Origin: Gammaproteobacteria bacterium
GTDB taxonomy: Bacteria > Pseudomonadota > Gammaproteobacteria > Steroidobacterales > Steroidobacteraceae
Direction: 5' to 3'
NCBI GenBank assembly: GCA_028293765.1
Contig: JAQGOG010000031.1
Coordinates: 1 to 39,258 of the forward strand
Length of the DNA: 39,258 bases
In this document: positions 26,101 through 34,087 of the stretch, in pieces
Layout of the letters: every line of letters begins with the position of its first letter
Position numbering within the stretch: the first letter of the stretch is position 1
The notes under the pieces: generated by a model
Told to the model about the DNA's origin: nothing
Seen by the model: only the letters and a program-made list of their open reading frames with translations
The model's database searches: none
Program-made: the position numbers and the translations under genes

Positions 26101-26862
26101 ATGAGCGATCGATTCAGGGGCCTGGCAATGCACCGCGTTGCCGCATGCCTCGTCGCCGGCCTGGGCTTCCTGGCCACCGCACTTACCTGGGCACAGGTCG
26201 CCAACCTGCCGCCGGGCGGGCCGCGGCCGCCCAATTGGTCCGCCTTGCCCGACTGGAACGGAGTTTGGGAGCGCGACGGCGACATCGTCTGGGACGATCG
26301 CATACCCGTAGGAGTTCCCCAGCGTCCCCCTTACAACGAGCAGTATGAGAAGCTCGCCGCGGGCGCTCCCCCGGCTCGCGGCGGCGGTCGCGGCGCCGGG
26401 GGCATGCCCGGCATGATGACGATGGTTTTCCCGATGGAGGTGGAGATCAATCCGCGGGAAGTACTCCTCATACCCGAGAGCGGTCCCGCTCGCCGCATCT
26501 ACACCGACGGCCGCCTGCATCCGGCGGACCCTCTCCCTAACTCCACGGGACATTCGATCGGCCACTGGCAGGGCAAGAACCTGATCGTCGATACCTGCTG
26601 CGTGAAGGACGCGGTCCGTTTACCCGGCGGCGGGCCGCACAGTGATGCGCTGCGTATCAAGGAGCGGATTTATGCTCCGGACGCGAAGACTCTGGTGGAC
26701 GAGATCACCGTCGAAGATCCCCAGGCGTTCAGCAAGCCCTGGACGACGGTGAAGACCTTTCGGCGTCGTCCCGACTGGGAGCCCGTTGAATACAACCCCC
26801 AGGAGAACGACCGCGAATTCGTGATCGGCGACAAACCTGCGGCGCCTGCACCGCAGTACTAG
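26101..26862 (+). CDS. Secreted protein of unknown function, GHSIGHW-motif family
   Basis: A 253-residue protein with an N-terminal signal-like segment (hydrophobic about 9-30, ending LTWAQ). A conserved set follows: LPDWNGVWERDG, PPYNEQYEKL, a Gly/Arg-rich stretch (ARGGGRGAGGMPG, about 92-104), RRIYTDGRLHP and NSTGHSIGHWQGKNLIVDT. The last two blocks are widespread in uncharacterised proteobacterial and acidobacterial exported proteins, where GxSIGxWEGDTLVVDT is the usual form. Two adjacent Cys (DTCCVKD) may pair. AGGGGAG precedes the ATG. It sits between the DUF6152 gene and the esterase-like gene in one direction with short gaps, so co-transcription is likely. The function is not known to me. 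Confidence 0.72.
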   Translation: MSDRFRGLAMHRVAACLVAGLGFLATALTWAQVANLPPGGPRPPNWSALPDWNGVWERDGDIVWDDRIPVGVPQRPPYNEQYEKLAAGAPPARGGGRGAGGMPGMMTMVFPMEVEINPREVLLIPESGPARRIYTDGRLHPADPLPNSTGHSIGHWQGKNLIVDTCCVKDAVRLPGGGPHSDALRIKERIYAPDAKTLVDEITVEDPQAFSKPWTTVKTFRRRPDWEPVEYNPQENDREFVIGDKPAAPAPQY

Positions 26863-26898
26863 CGCCCGACCAACCGCCACAGTCAATTAGGAAGCACC

Positions 26899-29139
26899 AT
26901 GATCAAAAAAACGAACACAGGACTCGCTGTGGCGGTCAGCTTGATTGCTCTGGCTGCGTCTCAGACCAGCATAGCGGACCAGAAGCCCGCGCGTGCGGGC
27001 AACGCTGGCAAGCAAGTGGATACGGAAACTCTCCAAAAAGCCACGACCCTGGCGGTCGGTAATCTGGCTTGGGAGGGCGTAAAGATCTCCGCCGTGCAAC
27101 GCGATGCAACGAGCGTGAAATGGCTGGCGACGACGCGTTCGATGAAATTGAATTGTACGGCGGCGCCCGACGGTTCGAGCCCTTACTGCGAACACGGCCC
27201 TGTTTCGGCCACAGCGACTGCCGCAGCCGAACATCCGGCCGCAGCGGAGCATCCGACCGCAGCCGAGCATCCGATTACAACCGAGCGTCGGATCGCACAG
27301 CAGACCGTCAGCGTCGACGGCGAGGATCGTACCTATTCCTATTTCGTGTCGTCCAAAGCCAACCGGTCGACCTTCACTTTTGTCGTCTTCGCTCTGCACA
27401 ACAACGGCGAATCGACCGACCAGTTCGCGCCGACTTCCGGATGGCTGAAGCTCGCCGAGGACAACGGCTTCGCCGTGGTCTTCCCGGAAGCGGCAAAAAA
27501 GACCTGGGCCGCCTACAGCGGCGGCGAGGACCACTATCTGAAGGCCGTCTTCGATCACGCGCGCACTCATTTGATACCTACTGGAGCCGGCGCACCTGCC
27601 GGGGAGGGACGCAGAGGCGATGGAGAGGGTCGCAGAGCCGAAGCCGGCGGCAATCGCGAGGGTGGCGGCATGCCCAACCGCGAGGCCGGCGGCAATCGTG
27701 GCCCCAACCGCATTTCGACCTGGGCGCCCTTCTATTATCTGACGGGCTCCGGCGCCGGCGGCTCTGTGGCGCAGGAATTTGCGATCAACCATCCCGGCCT
27801 CTTCGCCGCGGTGGCGACCTTGGATGCCGCCCCCTTCGCAGCAGCCTACGCCAAGGGGGACGAACCGGCCCAGGGCTATATTCAGAACATGCGCCCGGGA
27901 AAGAATGTGCCGCCGGCCTGGAAACAGCTCAAAAAAGAAGTCCCCGTCGCGGTATGGATCTTCAATTCTGGCGAGCCGACTGCAGCCCAGACCAAGGAGG
28001 CGGATTATTGGAAGCGCAGCAATAGCGTCTCCAGGGCGGCCGCGATCAAGACCGTGGATGGCTTGAAGACCGAGGTCTACAGCAACTCCCACAACGATGC
28101 GCAGCAAGTCCGCATTACGACGGTCGCGGCTGCGACGAAGTACGACGTGGCGATGACCTCAGCCATCTGGAACGATCTGTTTGCGCACGGTGCCCGCTGG
28201 ACATCGTCTCCCAATGGAGATATCGGCAGCATGCTCACCCGGACTCAAGTCGACGAGATGTTCGAGGTGAAGACCATCGATGTCGGTGCCGGTGAGCCCT
28301 ATAAGTATTACGTGAAGCTGCCATCCGCGTACGGCCACGGACAGCCGCTTCCGGTCGTCATCTGCGCCCACGGCGCCAACTTTCCCGCCTGGTTGTATCT
28401 GAGCCAGATCAAGATGCATGAAGTGGGCGAGAAGGAAGGCTTCATCACCGTCTATCCCAATGCTCACAACAACATGTGGGATTTCACCCGTCCGGATGGC
28501 CCGGATCAGAAGTTCATCGAGCAGCTGATCCAGGACGTCGTGCAGGCGTACGGCGCCGACCGCTCCAGGATTTATATGCAGGGCTTCTCCTTCGGCAGCG
28601 GGATGACCTTCGCGATGGGAATCTCCCATCCGGAGCTGTTCGCCGCGATCTCCCCCAATAACGGCTTCGGCGCCTTTACCAAAGAGGTTCAGGCGGCGGT
28701 CGAGGCCGTCAAGGCGAAATCGGACATCCGGCTCCCGACCATGATGGTCTATGGCGCCGTGGACTCGGGATCCAGCGTCGACGGGACGATTCCCGCCCAG
28801 GGTGTGCTGCGGGACGCCATCGATCAACTCAAGACCTATAACCACATCACGGCCCCGGACCGAATCGAAACAATCAGCAGCACAAATTCGGATCCCTATG
28901 AGGCTCTCGTGCCCGGCGGAAAATTCGTGCACGCTGCGGTCGATCGACGTTATCCGGATGGGCGGTTCCAGATCTATCAATACTCCAGCGCGGACCCCCA
29001 ACCTCTGGGTCTCTTCGATGTCGTGTGGGTCAGGGATCTGTCGCACGGGGCCGACCTGAGAGAGGCGCAGCTGGAGTGGGATTTCTTCAAGCACTGGCGC
29101 AGGAATCCTGACGGGACGCTGAGCTTCGCGGCCCGGTAA
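26899..29139 (+). CDS. Secreted two-domain esterase / PHB-depolymerase-like protein, first domain likely inactive
   Basis: A 746-residue exported protein (signal near 1-26, ending SIADQ). Two alpha/beta-hydrolase domains of the PHB-depolymerase/feruloyl-esterase type are seen. In the second (about 450-740) the nucleophile motif GFSFG gives Ser564, with Asp622 (GAVDSG) and His717 (LSHGADL) as likely partners. In the first (about 135-435) the equivalent position reads LTGSGAGGS, with Gly285 where the serine should be, so it is probably catalytically dead and may bind substrate. An AEHP tandem repeat (residues 109-132) precedes it, and a Gly/Arg-rich insert (about 229-271) interrupts it. AGGAAG precedes the ATG. 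The transporter gene follows after 12 bp. Role: likely hydrolysis of an ester substrate in the periplasm or outside. Confidence 0.82.
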   Translation: MIKKTNTGLAVAVSLIALAASQTSIADQKPARAGNAGKQVDTETLQKATTLAVGNLAWEGVKISAVQRDATSVKWLATTRSMKLNCTAAPDGSSPYCEHGPVSATATAAAEHPAAAEHPTAAEHPITTERRIAQQTVSVDGEDRTYSYFVSSKANRSTFTFVVFALHNNGESTDQFAPTSGWLKLAEDNGFAVVFPEAAKKTWAAYSGGEDHYLKAVFDHARTHLIPTGAGAPAGEGRRGDGEGRRAEAGGNREGGGMPNREAGGNRGPNRISTWAPFYYLTGSGAGGSVAQEFAINHPGLFAAVATLDAAPFAAAYAKGDEPAQGYIQNMRPGKNVPPAWKQLKKEVPVAVWIFNSGEPTAAQTKEADYWKRSNSVSRAAAIKTVDGLKTEVYSNSHNDAQQVRITTVAAATKYDVAMTSAIWNDLFAHGARWTSSPNGDIGSMLTRTQVDEMFEVKTIDVGAGEPYKYYVKLPSAYGHGQPLPVVICAHGANFPAWLYLSQIKMHEVGEKEGFITVYPNAHNNMWDFTRPDGPDQKFIEQLIQDVVQAYGADRSRIYMQGFSFGSGMTFAMGISHPELFAAISPNNGFGAFTKEVQAAVEAVKAKSDIRLPTMMVYGAVDSGSSVDGTIPAQGVLRDAIDQLKTYNHITAPDRIETISSTNSDPYEALVPGGKFVHAAVDRRYPDGRFQIYQYSSADPQPLGLFDVVWVRDLSHGADLREAQLEWDFFKHWRRNPDGTLSFAAR
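27223..27294 (+). repeat. 18-bp tandem repeat, four units, inside the esterase-like gene
   Basis: Units begin at 27223, 27241, 27259 and 27277. The first three read GCAGCCGAACATCCGGCC with small changes and encode Ala-Ala-Glu-His-Pro-X; the fourth is diverged (Thr-Thr-Glu-Arg-Arg-Ile). The in-frame length, a multiple of three, lets copy number change without frameshift. It lies in the linker before the first hydrolase domain. Confidence 0.85.
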
Positions 29140-29151
29140 GGCGGCACGTGG

Positions 29152-30468
29152 ATGTTAGTCGCCAAGAGTGACCTCGAATCTCTCATCGATGTCAGCCGAT
29201 TTGGTACGTCTCAAAGGGTCATCACCGCGCTGTGTGCCTGTGTGGCCATGGTCGATGGTTTCGACACGCAGTCGATCGCGCTTGCCGCTCCCGACATCGC
29301 CATAGCCTGGCAGGTCGAGCCTGCTGCATTCGGCGTGGTATTTGGCGCCGGGCTGCTCGGCAGCTTGCTCGGCGCCCTGGGTTTTGGTGCCCTGGCGGAT
29401 CGGTTCGGTCGCAAGCCCAGCCTGCTGACTGCGATCTTCATCTTCGCAATCGTCTCGCTGGTCACGCCATTTACGACATCCGTGCTGAGCCTGACGCTGG
29501 TTCGGCTCGTGACCGGCCTCGGACTGGGTGGCGCTCTTCCCGCAGTCATATCCATCACTTCCGAATATGCGCCCAAGCGGCTACGCGCGACGGTCGTCGC
29601 CGTCATGTTCTGCGGGTTTCCGCTGGGGGCCGTGATCGGCGGCATCACGGCTGCCGAGTTGATTCCGACCTTCGGCTGGGCGAGCCTGTTCTATATTGGC
29701 AGCGCCGTTCCGCTGCTGCTGCTCCCTCTCATCGCGGTGTTCGTCCCGGAGTCGATACGTTATCTCGGAATGGTTCAAGACCGAGCGGCCATTCAGCGGG
29801 TACTGGGGCGGATGAAGTGCCAAGTCGCGTGGAACGGCGCAATCGCACAGACGCCGTCGGCCTCCCGCCCTTCCGTGGCCAGCTTGTTCCTCGAAGGCAG
29901 GGCGCTCGGCACGCTGCTGCTGTCTGCCACTTTTCTGCTCAGCCTGCTGTTGTCGTACTTTCTCGTGAATTGGCTGCCGCTCATGGCCCGCCAGGGGGGC
30001 TTCGGCATCAAGAGCGCCGTTCTTGGCGTAGCCGCGCTGAACCTCGGCGCCATTTTCGGCTGTCTCTTGATCGGCAGGCTCGCGGACCGGTATGGTCCCT
30101 CCATCCCTGTCAGCGGCGCTTATGCCCTGGGCGCCGGGGCCATAGCACTGATAGGAACAGCACACTCCGATGTTGTGTTTCTCGCGACCACCTTCGTCGC
30201 CGGATTCCTGAGCATCGGTGCGCAGATGTGCATGGTTGCTCTGTGCGCGACCTTCTATGAAACATCGCTGCGCGCTACTGGCGTGGGCTGGTCTTTAGGT
30301 ATCGGACGCATTGGCGCGGTCTTTGGCCCGACTGTCGGTGGAATGCTCATCGCCGCGGGAATGTCCACATCGACCCTGTTTCTGGTTGCGGGGGCGGTCT
30401 CCCTTGCTGCCGGAGCCGGGGTGCTGACCTTTGGATGGCGTGTCCTTCTGAAGCTGGTAGACGAATAA
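29152..30468 (+). CDS. MFS transporter, AAHS type (paralogue)
   Basis: A 438-residue major facilitator with about 12 helices and the AAHS mark VDGFDTQS (near 34-41), ALADRFGRKP in the 2-3 loop, RLVTGLGLGGALP in TM4, and SLRATGVGWSLGIGRIG late in the chain. It is clearly a paralogue of the transporter at 11978-13321, sharing long stretches such as TSEYxPxxxRAxVxAxMxCGFPLG. AAHS proteins import aromatic or related acids. AAGGCGG precedes the ATG, which lies 12 bp after the esterase-like stop, so the esterase product is the natural candidate substrate. Convergent with the beta-helix gene. Confidence 0.9.
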   Translation: MLVAKSDLESLIDVSRFGTSQRVITALCACVAMVDGFDTQSIALAAPDIAIAWQVEPAAFGVVFGAGLLGSLLGALGFGALADRFGRKPSLLTAIFIFAIVSLVTPFTTSVLSLTLVRLVTGLGLGGALPAVISITSEYAPKRLRATVVAVMFCGFPLGAVIGGITAAELIPTFGWASLFYIGSAVPLLLLPLIAVFVPESIRYLGMVQDRAAIQRVLGRMKCQVAWNGAIAQTPSASRPSVASLFLEGRALGTLLLSATFLLSLLLSYFLVNWLPLMARQGGFGIKSAVLGVAALNLGAIFGCLLIGRLADRYGPSIPVSGAYALGAGAIALIGTAHSDVVFLATTFVAGFLSIGAQMCMVALCATFYETSLRATGVGWSLGIGRIGAVFGPTVGGMLIAAGMSTSTLFLVAGAVSLAAGAGVLTFGWRVLLKLVDE

Positions 30469-30536
30469 CGCCCTTGCTGCGCCGCGATTTCAGGAGGTCG
30501 CCACGGGTCTCGATCTCCCGCCACGAGTCGCCACGC

Positions 30537-31868
30537 TCACTTAATCACTCGATTGTTGGTCCCTTGGTCCAAGACGGTATCCTGCGGCTCGATGACACGG
30601 CAATCCCGAGTCGTCGACGTGAGATGTACGTCTCTTTTTGGCGGATTGATTCCGCGCAGATCATTGTCCGCAATGACTGTGCCGCGGCTCAGGTCGACGA
30701 ATATTCCGGAATCGTACGGGGTGCCTCGAATGCGATTGCCGACGACTGTGATATCACCCGGACCATCGCCGGACACATCGATGCCATCCTTTACAGGATT
30801 CTTCGGGATCGTGATGTCATTGTCCCAGATCGTCACATCCGCTCGAATGGTTTCGCCCACTGGCGGCTTGGACTGGGCGGAGTAATCATAGACGCCGACG
30901 CCGCCATAGCCGCCCGTCGGGTCAAAATCGATGGCGCGGCCGGTCTCGTTCACCCGTAGTTTGTTCTGGGCGATCAGGTATTGGGATGGCTCCTTCGGCG
31001 CAAGCTCCGGTGTCTGGTTGACCAGGATTCCTTCCAATTCTGCATCAATCGTGTTGCGAACGGCGGCGAGCTTCGAGGCGCCGAGGTCCTGCAAGGAAAT
31101 TCCATAGATGCGCACATCCATTGTGTTGCCGGCGAGCACGCCATCGACATGCATCGCATCGAGCGCCTGGATTCCGTACCCACTGCGGTTAATATGGCTC
31201 TCAAACGCAACGAGTCGCCCTTTCTGCAATATCCGAGTCTGGTTGACGCCGTGGCTATAGCGTATCTGTCCTTCGAATCGAGCCGCTGAAGCGATATTGC
31301 TGCCGTCATATGTATCGTTGTCGGCACCAGTGATCGTCATATGAGTCATGACCAGCTCGGCATCGCGGTCGCCGTCAACGAGTATCGCCGCAACCAACGA
31401 TGTAGTGAAAAACAAGCCGGCATTTCCAGGGTATGGTACCTCGTACTGCGTCACTCTCATTTGCGGCGGAAACTCGAGTGAGAGCCTGGAGATCGCAACC
31501 TTGCTGTTGTTCGCGAAATGCAGCAGCACGGGATAGGGTTGCGCAAGCGTTGGCTCGTCGACGAAGGGGGTGGGCGTTGAACGTAGTGCCCGATGCTCAA
31601 GAGGACGGATGACGGTGCGCCCTTCCCCACGACCGGCAATCGCGCCGTTGAAGCCTTTCACCAGCAACACGTCCGTATAAAATACGCCCTCTCCCAAACT
31701 CACTTCACAGGGGCGCTGCGCGTCGGTACAACTCGAAAGAGCGGCCTGGAGCTGCACCGTATCGTCGCCAGTCCCGTTTGGCTGCAGCTCACGCGCCGCC
31801 GCATGCGCAGCGCCTGGTGACAACATCACAGCGACAGCGGTCGCGGCAATCCACTGAGATACGTTCAT
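30537..31868 (-). CDS. Secreted right-handed beta-helix (pectate-lyase-superfamily-like) protein
   Basis: A 443-residue exported protein with a signal peptide cleaved near AAHA-AAREL (about 23). The rest is made of repeating short strands of the right-handed beta-helix type, such as VAISRLSLEF, ELVMTHMTITGADND, VDGVLAGNTMDVRIYGISL, KLAAVRNTIDAELEGILV, DVTIWDNDITI, DITVVGNRI and GTVIADNDLRGI. Asn-rich turns and a GTGDDTVQLQAAL opening are typical of the pectate-lyase superfamily. No specific catalytic residues could be assigned, so it may be a polysaccharide lyase, hydrolase, epimerase or binding protein. GGGGGAA precedes the ATG. An operator-like element lies upstream. Confidence 0.78.
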   Translation of the reverse strand: MNVSQWIAATAVAVMLSPGAAHAAARELQPNGTGDDTVQLQAALSSCTDAQRPCEVSLGEGVFYTDVLLVKGFNGAIAGRGEGRTVIRPLEHRALRSTPTPFVDEPTLAQPYPVLLHFANNSKVAISRLSLEFPPQMRVTQYEVPYPGNAGLFFTTSLVAAILVDGDRDAELVMTHMTITGADNDTYDGSNIASAARFEGQIRYSHGVNQTRILQKGRLVAFESHINRSGYGIQALDAMHVDGVLAGNTMDVRIYGISLQDLGASKLAAVRNTIDAELEGILVNQTPELAPKEPSQYLIAQNKLRVNETGRAIDFDPTGGYGGVGVYDYSAQSKPPVGETIRADVTIWDNDITIPKNPVKDGIDVSGDGPGDITVVGNRIRGTPYDSGIFVDLSRGTVIADNDLRGINPPKRDVHLTSTTRDCRVIEPQDTVLDQGTNNRVIK

Positions 31869-31968
31869 CTTAGTTCCCCCTTATGCACTAGTTTCCGGGT
31901 GCAGCTCGACGGCCGCGACGGTGCATCCAGCAGGCTGAGTTGGCATGAGCCCTATGCACACTGACACC

Positions 31969-31994
31969 TTACTGTTGACTGTTGCCAACAGTAA
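31969..31994. promoter_or_regulatory. Operator-like inverted repeat with three ACTGTTG half-sites
   Basis: TTACTGTTG (31969-31977) and CAACAGTAA (31986-31994) form a perfect 9-bp inverted repeat with an 8-bp spacer. Inside it ACTGTTG is tandemly repeated (31971-31977 and 31978-31984) and followed, after one base, by its complement CAACAGT (31986-31992). This gives two overlapping palindromes sharing one arm. It lies 101 bp upstream of the beta-helix gene and upstream of a short plus-strand frame. A dimeric repressor site is the simplest reading; the regulator is unknown. Confidence 0.55.
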
Positions 31995-32050
31995 CAAAGA
32001 ATACTCCAACCTTTCAGGAAGCTTTCACTTGTTTTTAAGGAAAGGTTCTC

Positions 32051-32365
32051 GTGACGACAACGCTCGAGCTACACGCGCCCGCGACAGATCGCTGTGGGCC
32101 GGGCACAATTGCCTTCGACGTAGCTGCGGTGCTTGGCACGCGTTGGTATCAATACCCGCTGCGGCTTGTGCTCGGCGCTCTGGTTACGCCGTTACGAATC
32201 CCCGGATGCGCTCACGATGGGGTGTTCTTCGTGCGAGATCTCAAGCTCCCGGGGATTGGGGTCGCCCGCGGCGCTGCGTTAACGGCGGCTGCATTGAAGG
32301 GTGTTCGATGCGCTGCACGCCGGAAGCCCTGCGGTCAAAGTCTTCGCGGGTCAGCGACCGGTTGA
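32051..32365 (+). CDS. Doubtful small hypothetical protein
   Basis: A 104-residue frame starting with GTG preceded by AAGGAAAGG at 5 bases spacing, a better ribosome site than most here. The first 70 residues look protein-like (RWYQYPLRLVLGALVTPLR; GVFFVRDLKLPGIG) but match no family I know. The last 40 residues overlap, antisense, the 3' end of the flavoprotein gene and become Arg/Cys-rich, which argues against it. It also runs through the first copy of a short direct repeat. It could be the 5' remnant of an interrupted gene. Confidence is low. Confidence 0.3.
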   Translation: MTTTLELHAPATDRCGPGTIAFDVAAVLGTRWYQYPLRLVLGALVTPLRIPGCAHDGVFFVRDLKLPGIGVARGAALTAAALKGVRCAARRKPCGQSLRGSATG

Positions 32366-33254
32366 TGCCAAAGGCCGCTCGAGCGCCTTCAGCGGCTGCA
32401 ACGATCGAGAGCTGGACATCTTTGATGATGTTGCCAGCTACAAAGACGCCAGGGACGCTCGTCGCCTCATACTGACCACAACGGATGCCGCCGCGCCGAT
32501 TGAACTCACAGCCCAGGGATACGGCAAGTTGCGATCGCCCTGTACACGCAGTGTCGAAAAACATCGCCGTGCGCGGCAGAATGCTCCCGTCCCTGAATTC
32601 AATCTGCTGCAGCTTTCCCTTGATGCCCCTGAGGCGCGTCAGGGGCTCCTCGTAAAGGCGAATCTTATTCCGGCGAAGCGTGAGCTTGTCGCTGTGGGAG
32701 AGCGCTGCTGGACCGTCAGTGCACAGAGCAAGGTCATCGGTCCAGGCAGTCATGGCGCGCGCGATTTCGAATCCGCGCCGGGCCTTGCCGTAGACCGCCA
32801 CGGGCGCGCCGCGAATCTCCCAACCATCACAATAAGGGCATTGAAACACGCTGGTTCCGAAGAACTTCTCGATCCCGGCGATCTGTGGCAACTGATCGAC
32901 TACTCCAGTGGCTATGAGTAGCTTCCGACACGTCACATTCCGTTGGCCCAGCTGGACCTCGAACCGGCCGTCCCGAAGTCGCTTGGCGCGACGGACATGC
33001 GCCGAAATGCGCGCGACGTTGCTGTAACGTCGCAGCTCCTGATGCGCAGCGCGTCTAAAGGCTGCTGGCGGGGTCCCATCGCGTGTCACAAAGGCGTATA
33101 TCGCCTTGGACGCCCGGCTCCGTGGGGTGCCGTTGTCGCACACCAGGACCTGCCGGCAGGCGCGCCCCAGCACTAGAGCCGCACTGAGCCCCGCGGGTCC
33201 CGCGCCGACAATCACAACATCCCACGTGTCTCGCGCCTTCACAGGCCAGCGCAT
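32241..33254 (-). CDS. Thioredoxin-reductase-like FAD/NAD(P) oxidoreductase
   Basis: A 337-residue flavoprotein. The FAD-binding motif DVVIVGAGPAGLSAALVLG is at 12-30, the second FAD motif LLIATGV at 112-118, a redox CxxC at 139-142 (FQCPYCDGWEIRG), and the final FAD segment GVFVAGNIIKDVQLSIVAAAEG at 269-290. It belongs to the thioredoxin reductase-like group with a CPYC centre; partner and substrate are unknown. The last 30 residues, including the ending GRPQSPGA, lie beyond the usual fold and overlap a short direct repeat, so the 3' end may have been extended by it. The gene follows the hemerythrin gene by 9 bp on the same strand. Confidence 0.85.
   Translation of the reverse strand: MRWPVKARDTWDVVIVGAGPAGLSAALVLGRACRQVLVCDNGTPRSRASKAIYAFVTRDGTPPAAFRRAAHQELRRYSNVARISAHVRRAKRLRDGRFEVQLGQRNVTCRKLLIATGVVDQLPQIAGIEKFFGTSVFQCPYCDGWEIRGAPVAVYGKARRGFEIARAMTAWTDDLALCTDGPAALSHSDKLTLRRNKIRLYEEPLTRLRGIKGKLQQIEFRDGSILPRTAMFFDTACTGRSQLAVSLGCEFNRRGGIRCGQYEATSVPGVFVAGNIIKDVQLSIVAAAEGARAAFGINRSLTREDFDRRASGVQRIEHPSMQPPLTQRRGRPQSPGA
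32248..32297 (+). repeat. Short direct repeat, copy A
   Basis: This block shares with 35318-35378 the order CCGGG(A)GATTGGGGYCG(T)CCCG, GTTAAC, GCATTGA. In both copies the 11-nt sequence GATTGGGGYCG is the loop of a small hairpin; the stem here is CGGG/CCCG (4 bp). It overlaps the 3' end of the flavoprotein gene. Confidence 0.5.
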
Positions 33255-33263
33255 CTGTTGCCG

Positions 33264-33896
33264 TCACTCGCCTCGCGAGCGGCCAGCAACCTTGGCTACA
33301 CTGGCAACCAGATCTTTGGCCGAGGTCTGCGCGCGCGCGGACAGCGAGGCTGTTCTGCGGCCCCGCGGAGCCGAGCCCTCCTCCAGTTCCGCCTTTCGAG
33401 CCACCATCCGCGCACCGAGCTCCCGGGTATCCAGACCGGACTTGCGGACCTTTGGAAAGAGCTCGGTCTCCTCTTCTTTTACGTGGTGCCGGACGTATTC
33501 GCCCAGGACGGTGACCTTGGCGTCGTACAGGTCGTCTCCTTCGGAGGACGCTTCGATCTGGCGGATAAGGTCTTTAACGCTTGCGTGCTCAACGGCTGCC
33601 TCATCGACCAGGTCTTCGTCCGAGGCCCGAAGACTCTCGCGAGCAGCGGGATAGAAGATCTCCTCCTCAATCTGCGCGTGCACCGTCAGCGCTGCACAGA
33701 TCCGTTGCGCAAGGCGTTCTTTCGAGCCCGACCGGGCTGTTTCGAACTTCTTCACGAGCGCATCGACTTCGCGGTGATCTCCTTTCAACAGTGCAATCGC
33801 ATCGGTGGCACGTCCGGCAGAGTTGCCCGTGGCGGCCGAGCGCCTCCGGCTTGCGGAAGACCCTGCGCGACGTGATGTCGACTTTGCTTTAGCCAT
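33264..33896 (-). CDS. Hemerythrin HHE-domain protein
   Basis: A 210-residue protein with one hemerythrin-like four-helix bundle. Diiron ligands can be assigned as His41 (KGDHREVD), His73 and Glu77 (TVHAQIEEEIFYP), His104 (VEHASVKDL), and His138 and Glu142 (RHHVKEEETELFP). The N-terminal 30 residues are Lys/Arg/Ser-rich and the C-terminus is basic and low-complexity, which could mean nucleic-acid association. Hemerythrins bind O2, NO or iron. GAGGGG lies upstream of the ATG at 33896; a GTG one codon earlier is also possible. It is the first gene of a pair with the flavoprotein, which might reduce it; that is inference. Confidence 0.85.
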   Translation of the reverse strand: MAKAKSTSRRAGSSASRRRSAATGNSAGRATDAIALLKGDHREVDALVKKFETARSGSKERLAQRICAALTVHAQIEEEIFYPAARESLRASDEDLVDEAAVEHASVKDLIRQIEASSEGDDLYDAKVTVLGEYVRHHVKEEETELFPKVRKSGLDTRELGARMVARKAELEEGSAPRGRRTASLSARAQTSAKDLVASVAKVAGRSRGE

Positions 33897-34087
33897 CACC
33901 TAATCCCCTCTCCGGTTGACAATCTGCAGAGCATGCGCCCAGGGTCGCCGACTTTGCGAGGCCTCGGTTCCTGACTCAGTGTAGGATTTCTCCCACTTAC
34001 AGAGGTTAGTCTCAGCCGAGCTGACAGCGACTGCGTCGCTACCACCCAACCCCTCGCAACAGTGACGATTACACGAGGATACCCGTG

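Noticed and set aside
26887..29094. Two minus-strand frames (406 and 311 codons) opposite the esterase-like gene
   Set aside because: The plus strand encodes a signal peptide and two hydrolase folds; the antisense translations are low-complexity shadows.
29232..30260. 342-codon frame in another frame of the second AAHS transporter
   Set aside because: Arg/Gly-rich out-of-frame product of a clear transporter gene.
30469..30536. Short CGCCACG direct repeats between the convergent transporter and beta-helix genes
   Set aside because: Three imperfect 7-bp copies in GC-rich DNA are not distinctive, and no terminator hairpin with a T-tract is present.
32301..32921. 206-codon plus-strand frame opposite the flavoprotein gene
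   Set aside because: The flavoprotein has FAD motifs and CPYC on the minus strand; this frame has no motif or ribosome site.
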